From positions 324,501-388,500 of the forward strand of contig JABMCL010002295.1 in the NCBI GenBank assembly GCA_018857735.1: 64,000 nucleotides of DNA. Reading direction: 5' to 3'. The DNA comes from Alviniconcha marisindica. Lineage: Eukaryota; Mollusca; Gastropoda; Provannidae. Numbering within the stretch: position 1 is the stretch's first letter; every line of letters starts with the position of its first letter. Positions 25,701 to 36,000 of the stretch are shown here, one piece after another. Made by a program: the position numbers and the translations under genes. The notes under the pieces are model-generated. The model made no database searches, had not been told where the DNA came from, and saw nothing but the letters and a program-made list of their open reading frames with translations.

Positions 25701-27409
25701 CAGGCACGTCGACATTGCCATCCCCTGCAACAACAAGGTACAATGTGGTACCTATCGCCACTACATGTGTTGGTGAATTAGGACAAATTGTAGATTTAGA
25801 ACATTGTGTGCTGACTTCAAAATCCCTTTGGAGGAGACTGGAAATTAAGGTCCCCGATGTGTGTGTGTGCGCATCAAAAACATTGAAGATCCTGTAGTGC
25901 GTGTTAGATTTCAGCGGATTATGGAAACCCTAAAATAACCTGGTAAGCTTTCAACACATGAAGCAGAGTGAGGCTGCTTGAGAATCAAGAATAGTACCAT
26001 ATAAAGGCAGTTGATGATATTCTTTGTTGTACTACGGACACAGAAAGTAAACGGGTGAGGATACATTGTAAGTGTTTGTTTCCAGGGTCAGATGGCCATT
26101 GGCACCCTGTGGTGGATGCTTGCTCGGGAGGTGCTGCGTCTGCGTGGTACCATCAGCCGTGACCACCCATGGGATGTCATGGTGGACCTGTACTTCTACA
26201 GGGACCCTGAGGAGGTAAGTTGAGCTTGTGAAAATGCTGGCTGAACTTTTTACTTTGGCTGACATGCATAAATATATATATATATATATCAGAATAGAGC
26301 CTTGAAATTATCTGCCTTTGTTGATGGGCAGTGACGTTTCCTTTTTTTTTTTATGATCCTGATATGTAACCTTGCATTGAATGGTAAACTGGGAGGCGTA
26401 TACACTGGGCTACTTGACGCTTTCACCGTAAATTTACATTCTCACTTTTGAGGGCATTGGTGTCAACGTGTCGCAATAATAAACTTTTAATTACCTAATA
26501 AAGTTGACAATCTTCATTGACGTTTTTCTTGACAGTATTCCTGTGGCAGTTGTGATGCTTGACTTGGGCTCGCTTCTTCAGAGCAGTTGGGGAAAGAAGC
26601 TTTGGCTTTTAGGACTTGCGCATGCATGTATTGGGATGTGTGCTAACTGAACATTGTCACCATTAATTAATTGCCAAGGGTTGCATGACGTTCATCAGGA
26701 CAGGGATGCAGTGTAGTCAGAACGCATTCTTTTAATTATCTGATGCCACCAATATATTAACCTATCACTCAACTCAAAATGAGGGACGTGATTAGCCAGT
26801 CAGCGCGTGCAGACGAGGTGCACCTTTCAGCCTCACCTTTGATATTCCAATGACTCAAATCATTTGTTTTCTGTTAGTGCACAAATTACATGGCTTGATA
26901 TAACTTTTTTTAAGGCGTTGTGTTCCTTAAAAGATGCAATGAATAATAAATGATAGCTACACTTTGTTCCAAAGCAACCAATTTTCTAAATGACAAAACT
27001 TACCCTGGGTAAGGCCACCAGTCTTCATATCAGTTTTGCACTGGCTGCAGTTAAAAAGGGACAAAAAGTGTACCCTCTTGCATAAGGTATTGAATGTGTA
27101 TTCCCATTGCAGGTTGAGAAAGAAGAGAAGGAAGCTCAGGAGCGTGCCATCGTGCAGAAGGAGGAGGCTGCCCCAGTGCAGGAGCCATGGACAGGTGATG
27201 TTGCTGTTCCTGAAGTCAGCGACTGGGCGAGTGAGTCTGTCCCCGTCAGCTCTGTTCCAGTGCAGCCGTTTGGTGCTGCCCCAGCTGCTCCAACCCCCAC
27301 GCCCCAAACCGAGGACTGGTCCATGCCGGCCAAGGAGGACTGGTCTGCTCCACCAGCTGCCCCTGCTCCCAACGAATGGGGAGGTGCTGGCAATGACACC
27401 TGGGGCTAG
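19721..27409 (+). CDS. RPSA: RPSA, 40S ribosomal protein SA (uS2)
   Basis: RPSA is a structural protein of the small ribosomal subunit needed for late 18S rRNA maturation; the vertebrate form is also described as the 37/67-kDa laminin receptor. Five coding exons: 19702-19853 (ATG at 19721), 24890-25095, 25579-25737, 26086-26214 and 27113-27409 (TAG at 27407). The frame is continuous and encodes 307 residues; human has 295. Family landmarks are [15 protein letters not shown], the [10 protein letters not shown] segment, [33 protein letters not shown], the IPCNNKG segment, [17 protein letters not shown] and [15 protein letters not shown]. The C-terminal tail (last exon) is acidic and carries EDW repeats ([15 protein letters not shown]), as in metazoan orthologues. 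Intron 1 is about 5 kb and hosts the U17 snoRNA array. A polyadenylation signal follows at 27541. Confidence 0.98.
20383..20561 (+). ncRNA. U17/snR30-type H/ACA snoRNA, copy 1
   Basis: First of twelve copies in RPSA intron 1. It has the outer 5' stem (CCCAACT with AGTTGG), the H box AAAGCA, the 3'-hairpin motifs ATATTCC and AAACCAT, and ACA at 20556-20558 three nt from the expected 3' end. The outer 3' stem is weaker than in copies 5 and 6. Confidence 0.8.
20677..20868 (+). ncRNA. U17-type snoRNA copy 2, degenerate
   Basis: Recognisable by order and spacing, but the motifs have decayed: the H-box region reads TTAAACAGCAGT and the 3' internal loop has TAATCC and AAACCAC. ACA is at 20863-20865. 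Probably a dead copy. Confidence 0.55.
21001..21190 (+). ncRNA. U17/snR30-type H/ACA snoRNA, copy 3
   Basis: Carries AACTGTGTGG with CCACAAAGTT, H box AAAGCA, ATATTCC, AAACCAT and ACA at 21185-21187. Looks intact, though the outer 5' stem has mismatches. Confidence 0.82.
21312..21508 (+). ncRNA. U17-type snoRNA copy 4, degenerate
   Basis: Shares the TGTGTGGCACCTTGGGAGCTGA start and overall order, but the H box and the AAACCAT motif (here AAATCCT) are lost. ACA at 21504-21506. Probably non-functional. Confidence 0.5.
21660..21850 (+). mobile_element. Probable tRNA-tailed SINE remnant
   Basis: Ends in GCGCTATATAAGCGACAA followed by a CAAT tandem (AATCAATCAATAAAG), a tail seen in many invertebrate short retroposons. 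Interrupts the snoRNA array between copies 4 and 5. The head is not clear, so the left border is approximate. Confidence 0.5.
21920..22108 (+). ncRNA. U17/snR30-type H/ACA snoRNA, copy 5
   Basis: Intact-looking: CCAACTG pairs with CAGTTGG, H box AAAGCA, CCTCTGCAT pairs perfectly with ATGCAGAGG, motifs ATATTCC and AAACCAT lie in the 3' internal loop, ACA at 22103-22105. Confidence 0.88.
22247..22435 (+). ncRNA. U17/snR30-type H/ACA snoRNA, copy 6 (best model)
   Basis: U17/snR30 is an H/ACA snoRNA that guides early cleavage of pre-18S rRNA rather than pseudouridylation. Outer 5' stem CCAACTG (22249-22255) pairs with CAGTTGG (22314-22320); H box AAAGCA at 22321-22326. The outer 3' stem CCTCTGCAT (22361-22369) pairs with ATGCAGAGG (22421-22429). 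The 3' internal loop has ATATTCC (22368-22374) and AAACCAT (22416-22422), which match the m1 and m2 elements known for this family. ACA is at 22430-22432 and the upper stem ends 14 nt before it, the canonical spacing. A small hairpin (TCACT with AGTGA) can form between the H box and the 3' hairpin. The family is single-copy or low-copy in intron hosts in other animals. Expression is inferred from host-gene transcription. Confidence 0.9.
22581..22770 (+). ncRNA. U17/snR30-type H/ACA snoRNA, copy 7
   Basis: All boxes present (AAAGCA, ATATTCC, AAACCAT, ACA at 22765-22767). The outer 3' stem has CCCTTGCAT instead of CCTCTGCAT, costing one pair. The 5' stem has one change (CGAGTTG). Confidence 0.85.
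22894..23083 (+). ncRNA. U17/snR30-type H/ACA snoRNA, copy 8
   Basis: All boxes present; ACA at 23078-23080. Nearly identical to copy 7 in sequence and flanks, which points to recent duplication of a unit of about 315 bp. Confidence 0.86.
23215..23404 (+). ncRNA. U17/snR30-type H/ACA snoRNA, copy 9
   Basis: All boxes present; ACA at 23399-23401. Last of the closely similar block formed by copies 5-9. Confidence 0.85.
23551..23725 (+). ncRNA. U17-type snoRNA copy 10, ACA box mutated
   Basis: ATATTCC and AAACCAT remain, but the box is ATA (23720-23722) and the second-hairpin stem is shortened by a deletion after AGGCTC. Likely inactive. Confidence 0.55.
23890..24079 (+). ncRNA. U17/snR30-type H/ACA snoRNA, copy 11
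   Basis: Boxes AAAGCA, ATATTCC, AAACCAT and ACA (24074-24076) are kept; the 3' stem end reads ATGCAGGGG. Looks functional. Confidence 0.82.
24479..24668 (+). ncRNA. U17/snR30-type H/ACA snoRNA, copy 12
   Basis: Last copy, 222 nt before the exon 2 acceptor. ATATTCC, AAACCAT and ACA (24663-24665) are present. The H box is ACAGAA in place of AAAGCA, which still fits ANANNA. Confidence 0.8.
26267..26290. repeat. (TA)n microsatellite
   Basis: Short TA tract in RPSA intron 4. Confidence 0.9.
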
Positions 27410-27540
27410 ATGTGACATTTCAGCCCTGTTTTGCAAGCTTTCTGGACTGTATGATCAATACGTAACGCGACATTCGTGATGAACATAAGCAGCGGATGTA
27501 CATGACCCAGTATGTACGAGCTCCGTCACTTTTAGCTTGC

Positions 27541-27546
27541 AATAAA
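27541..27546 (+). terminator. RPSA polyadenylation signal
   Basis: AATAAA, 132 nt after the RPSA stop, the only good signal close by; a GT-rich stretch follows. Confidence 0.75.
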
Positions 27547-27599
27547 GAAAGAAATGCGGGTAGTTGAGTCGTGTTCAATTTTTGGTCTGCATCAAAACA

Positions 27600-29150
27600 G
27601 TACATGTGTGTTGTGATCAGCGTTTGTTCAGCCAGCCATGTTGGAACATTCCTTCAACAAGTTTGTGAGGCGATGAAAAAAACAAAGGGTTTCTCACCTC
27701 AGGTTACCTTTGTTTGTTTCTCAGAGGTGTAAAAATACCCATCAAATCTGTTGGAATGTACCACAGTGGCCAGTTTGATTTGGTTCTTGTATACTGGGTA
27801 TTGCAATGAATGGTGAAGTGTAAGTGCACTGCATATTTTCAAAATGCAGAATTATTGCAACATATAAATGACTACGCAACATTTGAGCATCTATGTGGAG
27901 CTCTCACCCCAAGAAAAACATACAGTTAGTACAGCCTTTACAAAGAAAAGAAAAAAAGTAAGTTGCAAAATGTATGCCACAGCTTACATGGACATGGAAA
28001 AGTGATGTCAATGGTTGATATATTGTACGCAGACTGTTCCTAGTCACATCCATCACTTTCTCTTCCAGTCACTAGTGTTAGGGTATAACTGTCTGATGCA
28101 TCAACATTTTAGCTCACAGACTGGGACAGTCCAAGCTTAGCCCATCCAGTCATTTTGCTGTGTTCAGGAAAGCAAATAATATGTATGTGGAGTGGAAAAT
28201 CCTTTGGTAAATGATCGTCTTGCTGAATATATATGTGGGAAGAATTTATCCATTGTGCTTTTTACTGGCCATCACAATCTAACATGCTACCTAGTGTTAG
28301 GGCAATTTTGTGTCAGGCAGGAACACATGCAACTACATATGTCAATGAGTGATCAGTATTAAATGAAACATGCTTGTGTTTATTTTTTATAATATGAAGG
28401 ATTTTATGTTGGTTCTTGCCTTTTATTTTGGAGGAATTGCACACACACGCACGTAGCCACAACACAAACACGCAGAGATAATGATGACATTTACATTTGC
28501 CAAAGTGTGCATAAAAACAATGGGAAACATGAGCAGTTTTACTACATAACATGTAGGCCTGAGGCCACGCTTGTGCACAGGACTGCTATCAAACACACTC
28601 TCGCACACAGATCCTTGTTGAAGTAGGCCTAGGGTCTAGTAAAAACAATGCACACCATTACAAATGTACCTGAAAATAACCATTGTCACTAACAACGTTA
28701 AAAAATGAGAAATTATTCTCAGGTCCTGTGAATGTAGAAGATTCAAAGTAGAACATCTATTTGAGAGTAGGTATGTATACATATGCAGACATTTGTTGTC
28801 TGTCTGAGGTCAACACACCATGCCCACTTGATGATCCTTGCCTTTTGTGTTTGTTCATGTTTTACAACAGACATCATCACAGAAACTGTCAGATCTTCAG
28901 GGGATAGACCAAGCAGTTTGCAAAGTGAAGCAACACTAACCAATCAGTTTTCAGTAGGCTGCCCATGCCTATAATGAATTGGTCCACGTGAAAACTCTTA
29001 AATGATCATCATTACAAGTCTTACTTTGGACACATAAAACCAATGCAATGACAGGTTTTCGACTAGCATGCACATTTTCCATCACCTGCCGGTCACACTG
29101 TATCAAGGTCAGAAAGGTTACTGCAAGCAACTGACAGGACAGGACAGAAG
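27600..29150. other. RPSA / HhH-gene convergent intergenic region
   Basis: AT-rich sequence without a recognisable gene. It probably contains the 3' UTR of the minus-strand HhH gene; TTTATT (AATAAA on the minus strand) occurs at several points, for example near 28378. Confidence 0.5.
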
Positions 29151-29214
29151 GAACAGCTCATATACTGCTTTGACTTGGGGACAGTGGGTTAAAAACAAAA
29201 ATCACCTTTGCCTT

Positions 29215-29305
29215 TTTAGACTGTCTTGATCCCAGGCGCTACACCTTTGCCTTTTTGGACTGTTGATCACAGGTGCTACACCTTTGCCTTTTTAGACTGT
29301 CTTTC
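29215..29305 (-). repeat. Tripled end of the HhH gene coding sequence
   Basis: CACCTTTGCCTTTTT followed by AGACTGT or GGACTGT occurs three times in about 90 bp. On the gene strand this is the codons for KKAKV plus TAG. The most upstream copy is the true end of the frame; two copies with the same stop lie in the 3' UTR. Confidence 0.85.
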
Positions 29306-32300
29306 CTGACTTGGCTCAAGCCTGCGTTTGACCTTGGATGAGGGTGACCTGGTGTCTTGCGGGTCTGTGGCTGACTCTGTCTTGTCTGGGCTAAGAAATG
29401 CCAGAATGTCCGTCAGCTTCAGCATCTTGGCCACTTGCAATGTCCACAGCGCCAATTCTACACGGTGACATGACCATCCAAAGTCCTTATCTGCAAACCA
29501 TGATTTGGGTAAAATGGATCAGGGTTTCTTTTCTTGAGTTCTGTGCTCTTGTTCACTGAGCCTGATGAAAAGAGGACATGGGGAAACTGGAGAAACATTA
29601 CTATTATTACATGCTTTGTAAAACCATACCCCTTCAGGACTAGCACTATCTACACCAAATTCTTTCTGTGGTGGAACATGGGGGGGGGAGGCAGCGGGGG
29701 GGACCTCAGGACCATGCAAAGCTTACGGTTAGCGATTTTGAGACCCTCATTTTAAAAGGGGCCAATTCTGATTTTGACTGATGCCATGTTCAGCCTGGAG
29801 ACACCTTTGGTTAAAAACTTAAATGGCATCACTATCTACCATTAATAAAATGATTATTTGCACTTTACCATGTTCAGCATCACATCACATCTTTTCTGGT
29901 ACATGTAAGAACAAAAAAATAATGGCCTCCAAATTCTGATGTCTTCATTTTCTAAGCACTACACCCTTTGAGTTGAAACCACAAGAGGGTGCTGACAGCC
30001 AATGCAGCCCCAACAACACACAGTCTCAAATCAGGCTCTTTTTCAATGTGTGAAAGCATGAAACAATCCTACAAACTTAAGTTACAAATGGATTTTACTC
30101 AGGAAATTTGAAACATCTCCTCATGCCTGGATTTGGCCTAATTCCAGCATTTTACAAAACGGTCTGCTTCCACCTTTAAGGGTATGCTTTACCTTGTTTC
30201 TTGAGTGTTTTGGTGAGGGTGGCAACTTGCTGGGCATAATCCATGTAGGCAGGAAGTGTGTAGGTCAATGAATGAAGGCCGAGGCCCTGCATGCTCTCGT
30301 CAGCCATGAAGGGTGTGTGTTGGGGAGCACCTGCTGCAAGCACAGCTGCAACAGTACAACAAAATGGTAATCAGAAAAAAAATCTCAAACACGAATGACT
30401 GCTAGCATTCTAAAACAAGATCCTAACAGTAACACTTAAACTCTAATAATCAGAACTCTATATAATAACACTACAGTACTTCGGTGCATCTGCCCAAACA
30501 TGAAATCAGTTCAAAGCAAAGGGACATAAATAAATATTTTTTAAAGAGCTAGCAGAACCACTGCTTTAAGTTACACACATGTAATGTACACAAGTGTGGG
30601 TAACACTTGCACATGCTAATTTCTCAACCAATGCCGTGGGAACCTCACAGTTACATCTGAGGATATATAGAAAATAACCAACAAAAAACAGCTAACACTA
30701 ATAACAGCTATTAAATGGGCAGTTAAATGCACTTTGACTGGTGCTGAACCTACCAGATGCAGTAGCAGGTCCAACAGCTTTCAGCACCACAAGAGCTGTG
30801 ATAGCATCATGAAGATTGGGCAATGCCTTGAAGGCCTTTTTGCTGGCATCCTCTACATTCACTGCACTGTTCCCCTCAACCATCTGCTGCAGCCGGGGTC
30901 GGAATTTGCCTCTCTGTTCATCACACACACACTTATATATTATATAATTATAAAGTTTAACACTGACAATAACTTTTGACAAAACCTGAATAATTCAGTT
31001 TGCACAGAAACCTTTAGTTCTGGCCATCAAAAAATTCAGTCAGTTGCAGGTGCATTCTGATTCAGCAGGGTCTACTGCAAATGATCAGTAAAGCAATAGT
31101 GGTGGCACTGAAACAAATGGAACGGATCTCCCCACTAAAGTTGGGACACACTTTTGTAACATAATGCGAACCAAGACCCAGACTGAGGCAGCGAAGCATT
31201 TAGATGATTCACACATTTTACTAAAAATAAATGGTACATACATAATGTAATAAAGAGTAAAGACCAAAAAGGATTTTTTTTTCTCCAGAAATAAAAGTGT
31301 GGCCCTAGTATATTACTAACTATAAAATTAAACAAATCAATGGAAAATGAAAATTCTCACCATTAATTTCCACTTCATTATTTTGGTCAGTTCTTCAAGT
31401 GTGATGTACTTCTCAGTTCTGCTCTTGATCACAGTTGGAAGCTCTTGTTGATACCTGAACATTCAGCATTACTCTTAATTAGCATGTAACCCTTTGTCCA
31501 CACACACACACACACACCGGTTTCATATTTAATCTCCTGATTGCACTTGCAGCAGTCATTAAATCAGAATGGTTAATTTTGGTCTTAAACTTGCTCAAGT
31601 TGTGGGCCCTTATTTGCTACACATGTTACACCCAGTTACCCTTGCTTTTTTGGCAGCACACATGATGACGATTGTGACTTTGTCACTTGGAAAGCATTAC
31701 AATGTATTTTTAAACACATACACTGATACAGACTCGGTAGACATAACTGACATCTTTGACAGTAAAGTCCAGGCCCTTAGGCCTTACTGACCTTAGACTA
31801 GTTAGAGTTAGATTTATATACTTGTTTGCTATGATACCAAGCATGAATCTAAAACTAAAGGTCATGCTGTACATGGCAATGATTCATGGCTTCATCACTA
31901 AACTGTTCACGGGTATGATGGATCACATTCACTGGCTAAACAAGTGCATTCTTCTCAACAATGTAGAATAACCTTTTGCTAGTTCTAAACAGTATGACAT
32001 TGGCAGAATCCCCACAATATTGTGGGCTGGCATTTTATGAAACAATAAGAAGTATCTGGAAAGTTTTGATCAGTGGCAATAAAAAATAAAGAAGCTGAAG
32101 GAGAAAAGTGATTCTGGCAGAAAGTTGCTAAAACAACTTGATCTTGATAATATTATATTTCTATGTTACGTTGGCAACCCCCAATACTTCACAAACACTA
32201 ACGGGGAAACAGAACTCTTGGCTCATGTATGGGCAGATCGGATCAGTGGTCATGAAAAGAAGCTGACGGAGAAATGAGATTCTGACAGAAACAGAACTCT

Positions 32301-32913
32301 AGACTCACGTACGGCGGCCATGTAAGGGCAGACGCGACGTTTATCATCTTCCTCCTATCCGGACCTAATGATGCACAGCTTTATGTCCTCGGATGTCGGT
32401 TGACATATTAGGGACAAACTGTGACCAATGCCTAAGCATGGTTCAATGTTGCTTTACGTCCACAAAAACCATAAGGCTCATTAGGACGGAAAGCCCAGGA
32501 CGGCCACCTCGACTTTCATACAGCTCCTGAACTCTGAGGAGGTCCTAATCTGACGATGATGATGATGTAGAGCTTCATGCTCTCGGATGTCGGTTAACAT
32601 ATTAGGGACAAACTGTGATCAATGCTGAAGCATGGTTCAATGTTGCTTTACGTCCACAGAACCGTAAGGCTCATTAAGACGGAAAGCCCAGGACGGCCAC
32701 CTCGACTTTCACACAGCTCCTGAACTCTGGAACCTAATCATCCTGTGTGTTAACCTCTTATAAGAGATCTATTCCTACCTACCATCTGTCAAGGTTCAAG
32801 AGATCAGTCCTTTTCCTTGGGTCCTTTTGAAGTTCTGCTTTTGCCGTTATTGCTGTTTCATACCGTTCATATATATGACGCCAGACGTCACTTGTTTGTT
32901 CGAGTAAAGACAT
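29276..32913 (-). CDS. Uncharacterised protein with helix-hairpin-helix motif
   Basis: Five exons splice cleanly into 250 residues: 32913-32783 (start MSLLEQ), 31454-31361, 30913-30754, 30345-30193 and 29490-29276 (stop 29278-29276). I recognise the layout as that of a eukaryotic family without an agreed name: a segment ending MKWKLM then RGKFRPRLQQM, a helix-hairpin-helix with the hairpin VLKAVGPATAS, AAVLAAGAP with PFMADES just after, and a C-terminal tail rich in Lys/Arg (KVKRRLEP, KKAKV) that looks like a nuclear localisation signal. The hairpin resembles the DNA-binding motif of base-excision glycosylases, but I see no catalytic Lys/Asp arrangement. A nuclear, DNA-contacting role is inference. 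The gene is head to head with TEPSIN. Confidence 0.85.
32364..32545 (-). mobile_element. Dispersed repeat family A, copy 1 of a tandem pair
   Basis: Plus-strand order: CTCGGATGTCGGTTGACAT, TTAGGGACAAACTGTGA, GCATGGTTCAATGTTGC, TTTACGTCCAC, AAGGCTCATTAGGACGG, GGACGGCCACCTCGACTTTC and CAGCTCCTGAACTCTG. Lies in the first intron of the HhH gene. No coding capacity; behaves like a short interspersed element. Confidence 0.75.
32568..32730 (-). mobile_element. Dispersed repeat family A, copy 2 of a tandem pair
   Basis: Same order of segments as the copy just before it, about 90 percent alike by eye, starting at TAGAGCTTCATGCTCTCGG. Ends 53 bp from the donor of the HhH gene's first exon. Confidence 0.75.
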
Positions 32914-33086
32914 TGCCTTTGCTTTTGTCTGCCAGTCTTGTTCCCGCGATCGGGGAAGGACAGCAACTCTTTGTTGCTTTGGAGAGTTAATTCCCCTACA
33001 ATTATTATCCTGATGTACCGGCCTAGCAGAGAGTAGTGGTCCAGGGTAAGGTGTAACTGGCTAATGGTTGTCTCCCACCATCAAAA
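32914..33086. promoter_or_regulatory. Bidirectional promoter region (HhH gene / TEPSIN)
   Basis: 173 bp separate the two start codons, so both 5' UTRs and the core promoter must fit here, or the UTRs overlap. No TATA box is obvious. Confidence 0.65.
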
Positions 33087-36000
33087 ATGACGATGGAATC
33101 ATTCTCTTTCCCCGCAGACCAACTTTTCTTTGCTAGAAAGGTGATTTTGGTGATAGGAAATTTTCTGTTTTAGTAAAATTACCTTTATTTGTTACAATTT
33201 TATTCAGTTTGCCAACCGTCCTCAGACAAGAAGTAGCGGTTGACGGTTCCAGACACTGACCAGAATTGATCTTGATCTTGATAGTTACGTCGACTTGGGC
33301 CATGTCTTGGCATAAATGTCGACGGAAAAAACGAGGAGAGCACTTAATGTTGAGTCGGGATGAGGGATCGAAATTCCTCCACCGACTTTGCAGACATCGC
33401 TTCTTCTGTGAGGTTGTTCCAATCAGAAACAGTTCTGACGAAGAAGCTGTTTCTGTAGGTGTCTGTTTTTGCACTGCCCAAGGAGAAGCAGCGGCTGTTG
33501 TTTCTGGCGAACCTCCTGATGATGTTGCTGGAGGTGAAGTCAGATCTGCTGGTGATCTTAATCTGCCCCTTGTTCCGCACAGGTGTCAGAAAGGATTCTG
33601 CTGGAATGACTAGAAGATCTGCTAGCTTTGACTTTTTTCGTTAATCATCCGCCGTCATCCTGTTGACGACCCTGATGGTGGGCTTGGGGGTTCTGCGTGG
33701 CGTTCCTGGCATCTGGTGTCCAGGGGGCGGGGGGAGGGGAACAGTATGGAAGTCTGAAGGTGGTTGGGGGGACGAGGGAGGGGGCGGGGTAGCTGACAGT
33801 TTGAGTTTCACTGATTGAATAACATTGTCCTTAGTCCCCATCCCTGCTCAGTGCCTGGACCTTTCCCACGAACAATTACTATGAATGCAGTCTTGTTCCT
33901 CAGTCAGACTAGAAAACAGTGCAGTGCTGAGCAGGATCAGCCCACAGCTGTGTTACCATTGATGATAGGATCTGGCATCAGTCTTAGTTAAAGTAACACT
34001 AACAGTTTGTTTGCTTAGATTATTTTGACTTACTTGACTTTGATGTGCATGTCACTGTCTGTCCTTGTCATTTTCAGGTTCCAATGCTGATGAAGGGCAC
34101 CACCGATGATGACTCACCAATCCCTGGTTATTTGTACAAAGAAATTAGTGGTATGTCTTGTGTTGGATAAAGACATGTACTGGATCAGTGCATAAACTTT
34201 TTAGAGGCCACTCAAAATCCTCTTTGATTATAATTTATAAAGGTGTACTGTAACTGTGGGAATGTTTAATGGACAATTGTACTAGCAGTAGTGCCACAGC
34301 CAGTCAAAATCTGCTTAATTTTATTTTTTATTTTTTTATTAAGGTATATTATGAGTTATTTTTGTGTGCTTGAACTGTAATAGTACTTAGTACCCTTTGG
34401 CTCAACAATCTTGAATCCCTTGACCCTGTTACTATTGATCAGTGTCACTGTCAGTGTGTCACACGCACAGTCTTGGCGCACAGCACCTTATGAGAGTGTA
34501 TGACCTACCTGAATCTGAATGCACTGTCATTATAAATATAATTCTACTGTCATCAGTTCTTGTCAAATGTTGAAAGTGCTGTAATGATTAGTATACTGTA
34601 TCAAACTATTATGTATTGTATGCTTGACCGATTTGATCAGTGCATATTATATCACCAGTTTTGTAAAAAATTGCTCAGACTTGCCACATCATTGGCAGCA
34701 TGCTAAGAATCTTTGGTGCAAGCTGATCAACAAAGTTAACTGTATATGATGTATTATTCTTTTTTATTGAAAGCAAATCCAGACTTTTTGTAATAAATGT
34801 GGGCTTATTCGGACGGGAGCCCAGTCCTGACGTCTACCTCAACTTTCACACAGCTCCTGAGCTCTGACTGTGCTTGATATTTTATACTGTACTTGTACTG
34901 TGTGCAGACACAGGAGCAGTTTGTATACTGTGTCAGTGTGTGTCACTGTGTGCACTATTCAAACACCTGTGGTTTCTTTGTGTGAGCAAGTGCTCTTTGT
35001 ACGTTTTTACAATAATCCCGCCCCGGTTATCAGATCCACGCAATTTCATTACTGTACTGTTAGTAACCCGGGAACCGGAGCAGACGACATTTTTGTTTTG
35101 AAGCGCTGCATGTTGTGTAACGCCACATGGCCTTCACACAGCCGACCGGCGCTAGCTGCTGATGCACAGCCATTTTCAAATCTGTTTTCTCCCTTAATAT
35201 TTTGACCGCTTGTTTGTTTACCTACTCTTTGTTCACCTAGTCCTTTTTATGCACTAAGCCATGTGTAATATAATTTGGCATCTTAGAATGTTTATTTAGA
35301 TCTTATTTAGACGCAGGATCGAGCTTAATCAGTAGCCGATGCCTCTCTGGGTCCATTCTTTTTATAGCCGTCATCTGCATGGCGCGTTCTCTGTTTAATA
35401 CTAGTGAATCGTTTTGACTTGATTAAAGTAATTCTGTGTCGATCAATGCTTTGTCGTATAGTATTTTGCTAGCTGACTTCATGTTTAGTGTTTATTTTGG
35501 GTTGAAATTAACTTTGAGTATTGTGTACTGTAGAAGCTAAGTTATATTCATAGACTACTTGATATCACTATCAGCGCTGCTGCGACTAAGATAACGCACC
35601 CCAGGCAAAAGTTCGCACCGATTGTTTTAATGCTAGTCTTTGAGTGTGTCTTGCTTCTCTTACAGAGCGTTGTATTGTAATTGTTATGTACCATTTTAAC
35701 CGTGGGAACGTGCACTTTATTCTGATGTAAGTTTTATTGACAGTTATATTTTGTACATTGTGTTAGTTGTGATTTAGTTGTACGAATCTGCTTATAGACA
35801 GGCGCAAGCCATGCTTCCCACTCTTGTTGTAAATTAAATAAGTCATGTGTGTACATTTTGTTTATACGGTTTAAAAGGTTGTAACTGTAGCTTTCGTTTG
35901 ATGTTTTTCATGTTTTAATTAGTTTAGTTATTGTTGAGGAAACTGTATTTGTGCGGCCCAAGGAAACACAATTGTCAGCCATTTTGTGGTCCAGAGGGAC

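Noticed and set aside
33641..33841. Proline-rich 66-codon minus-strand frame
   Set aside because: Driven by a G/C-rich low-complexity run in TEPSIN intron 1; no homology or splice context.
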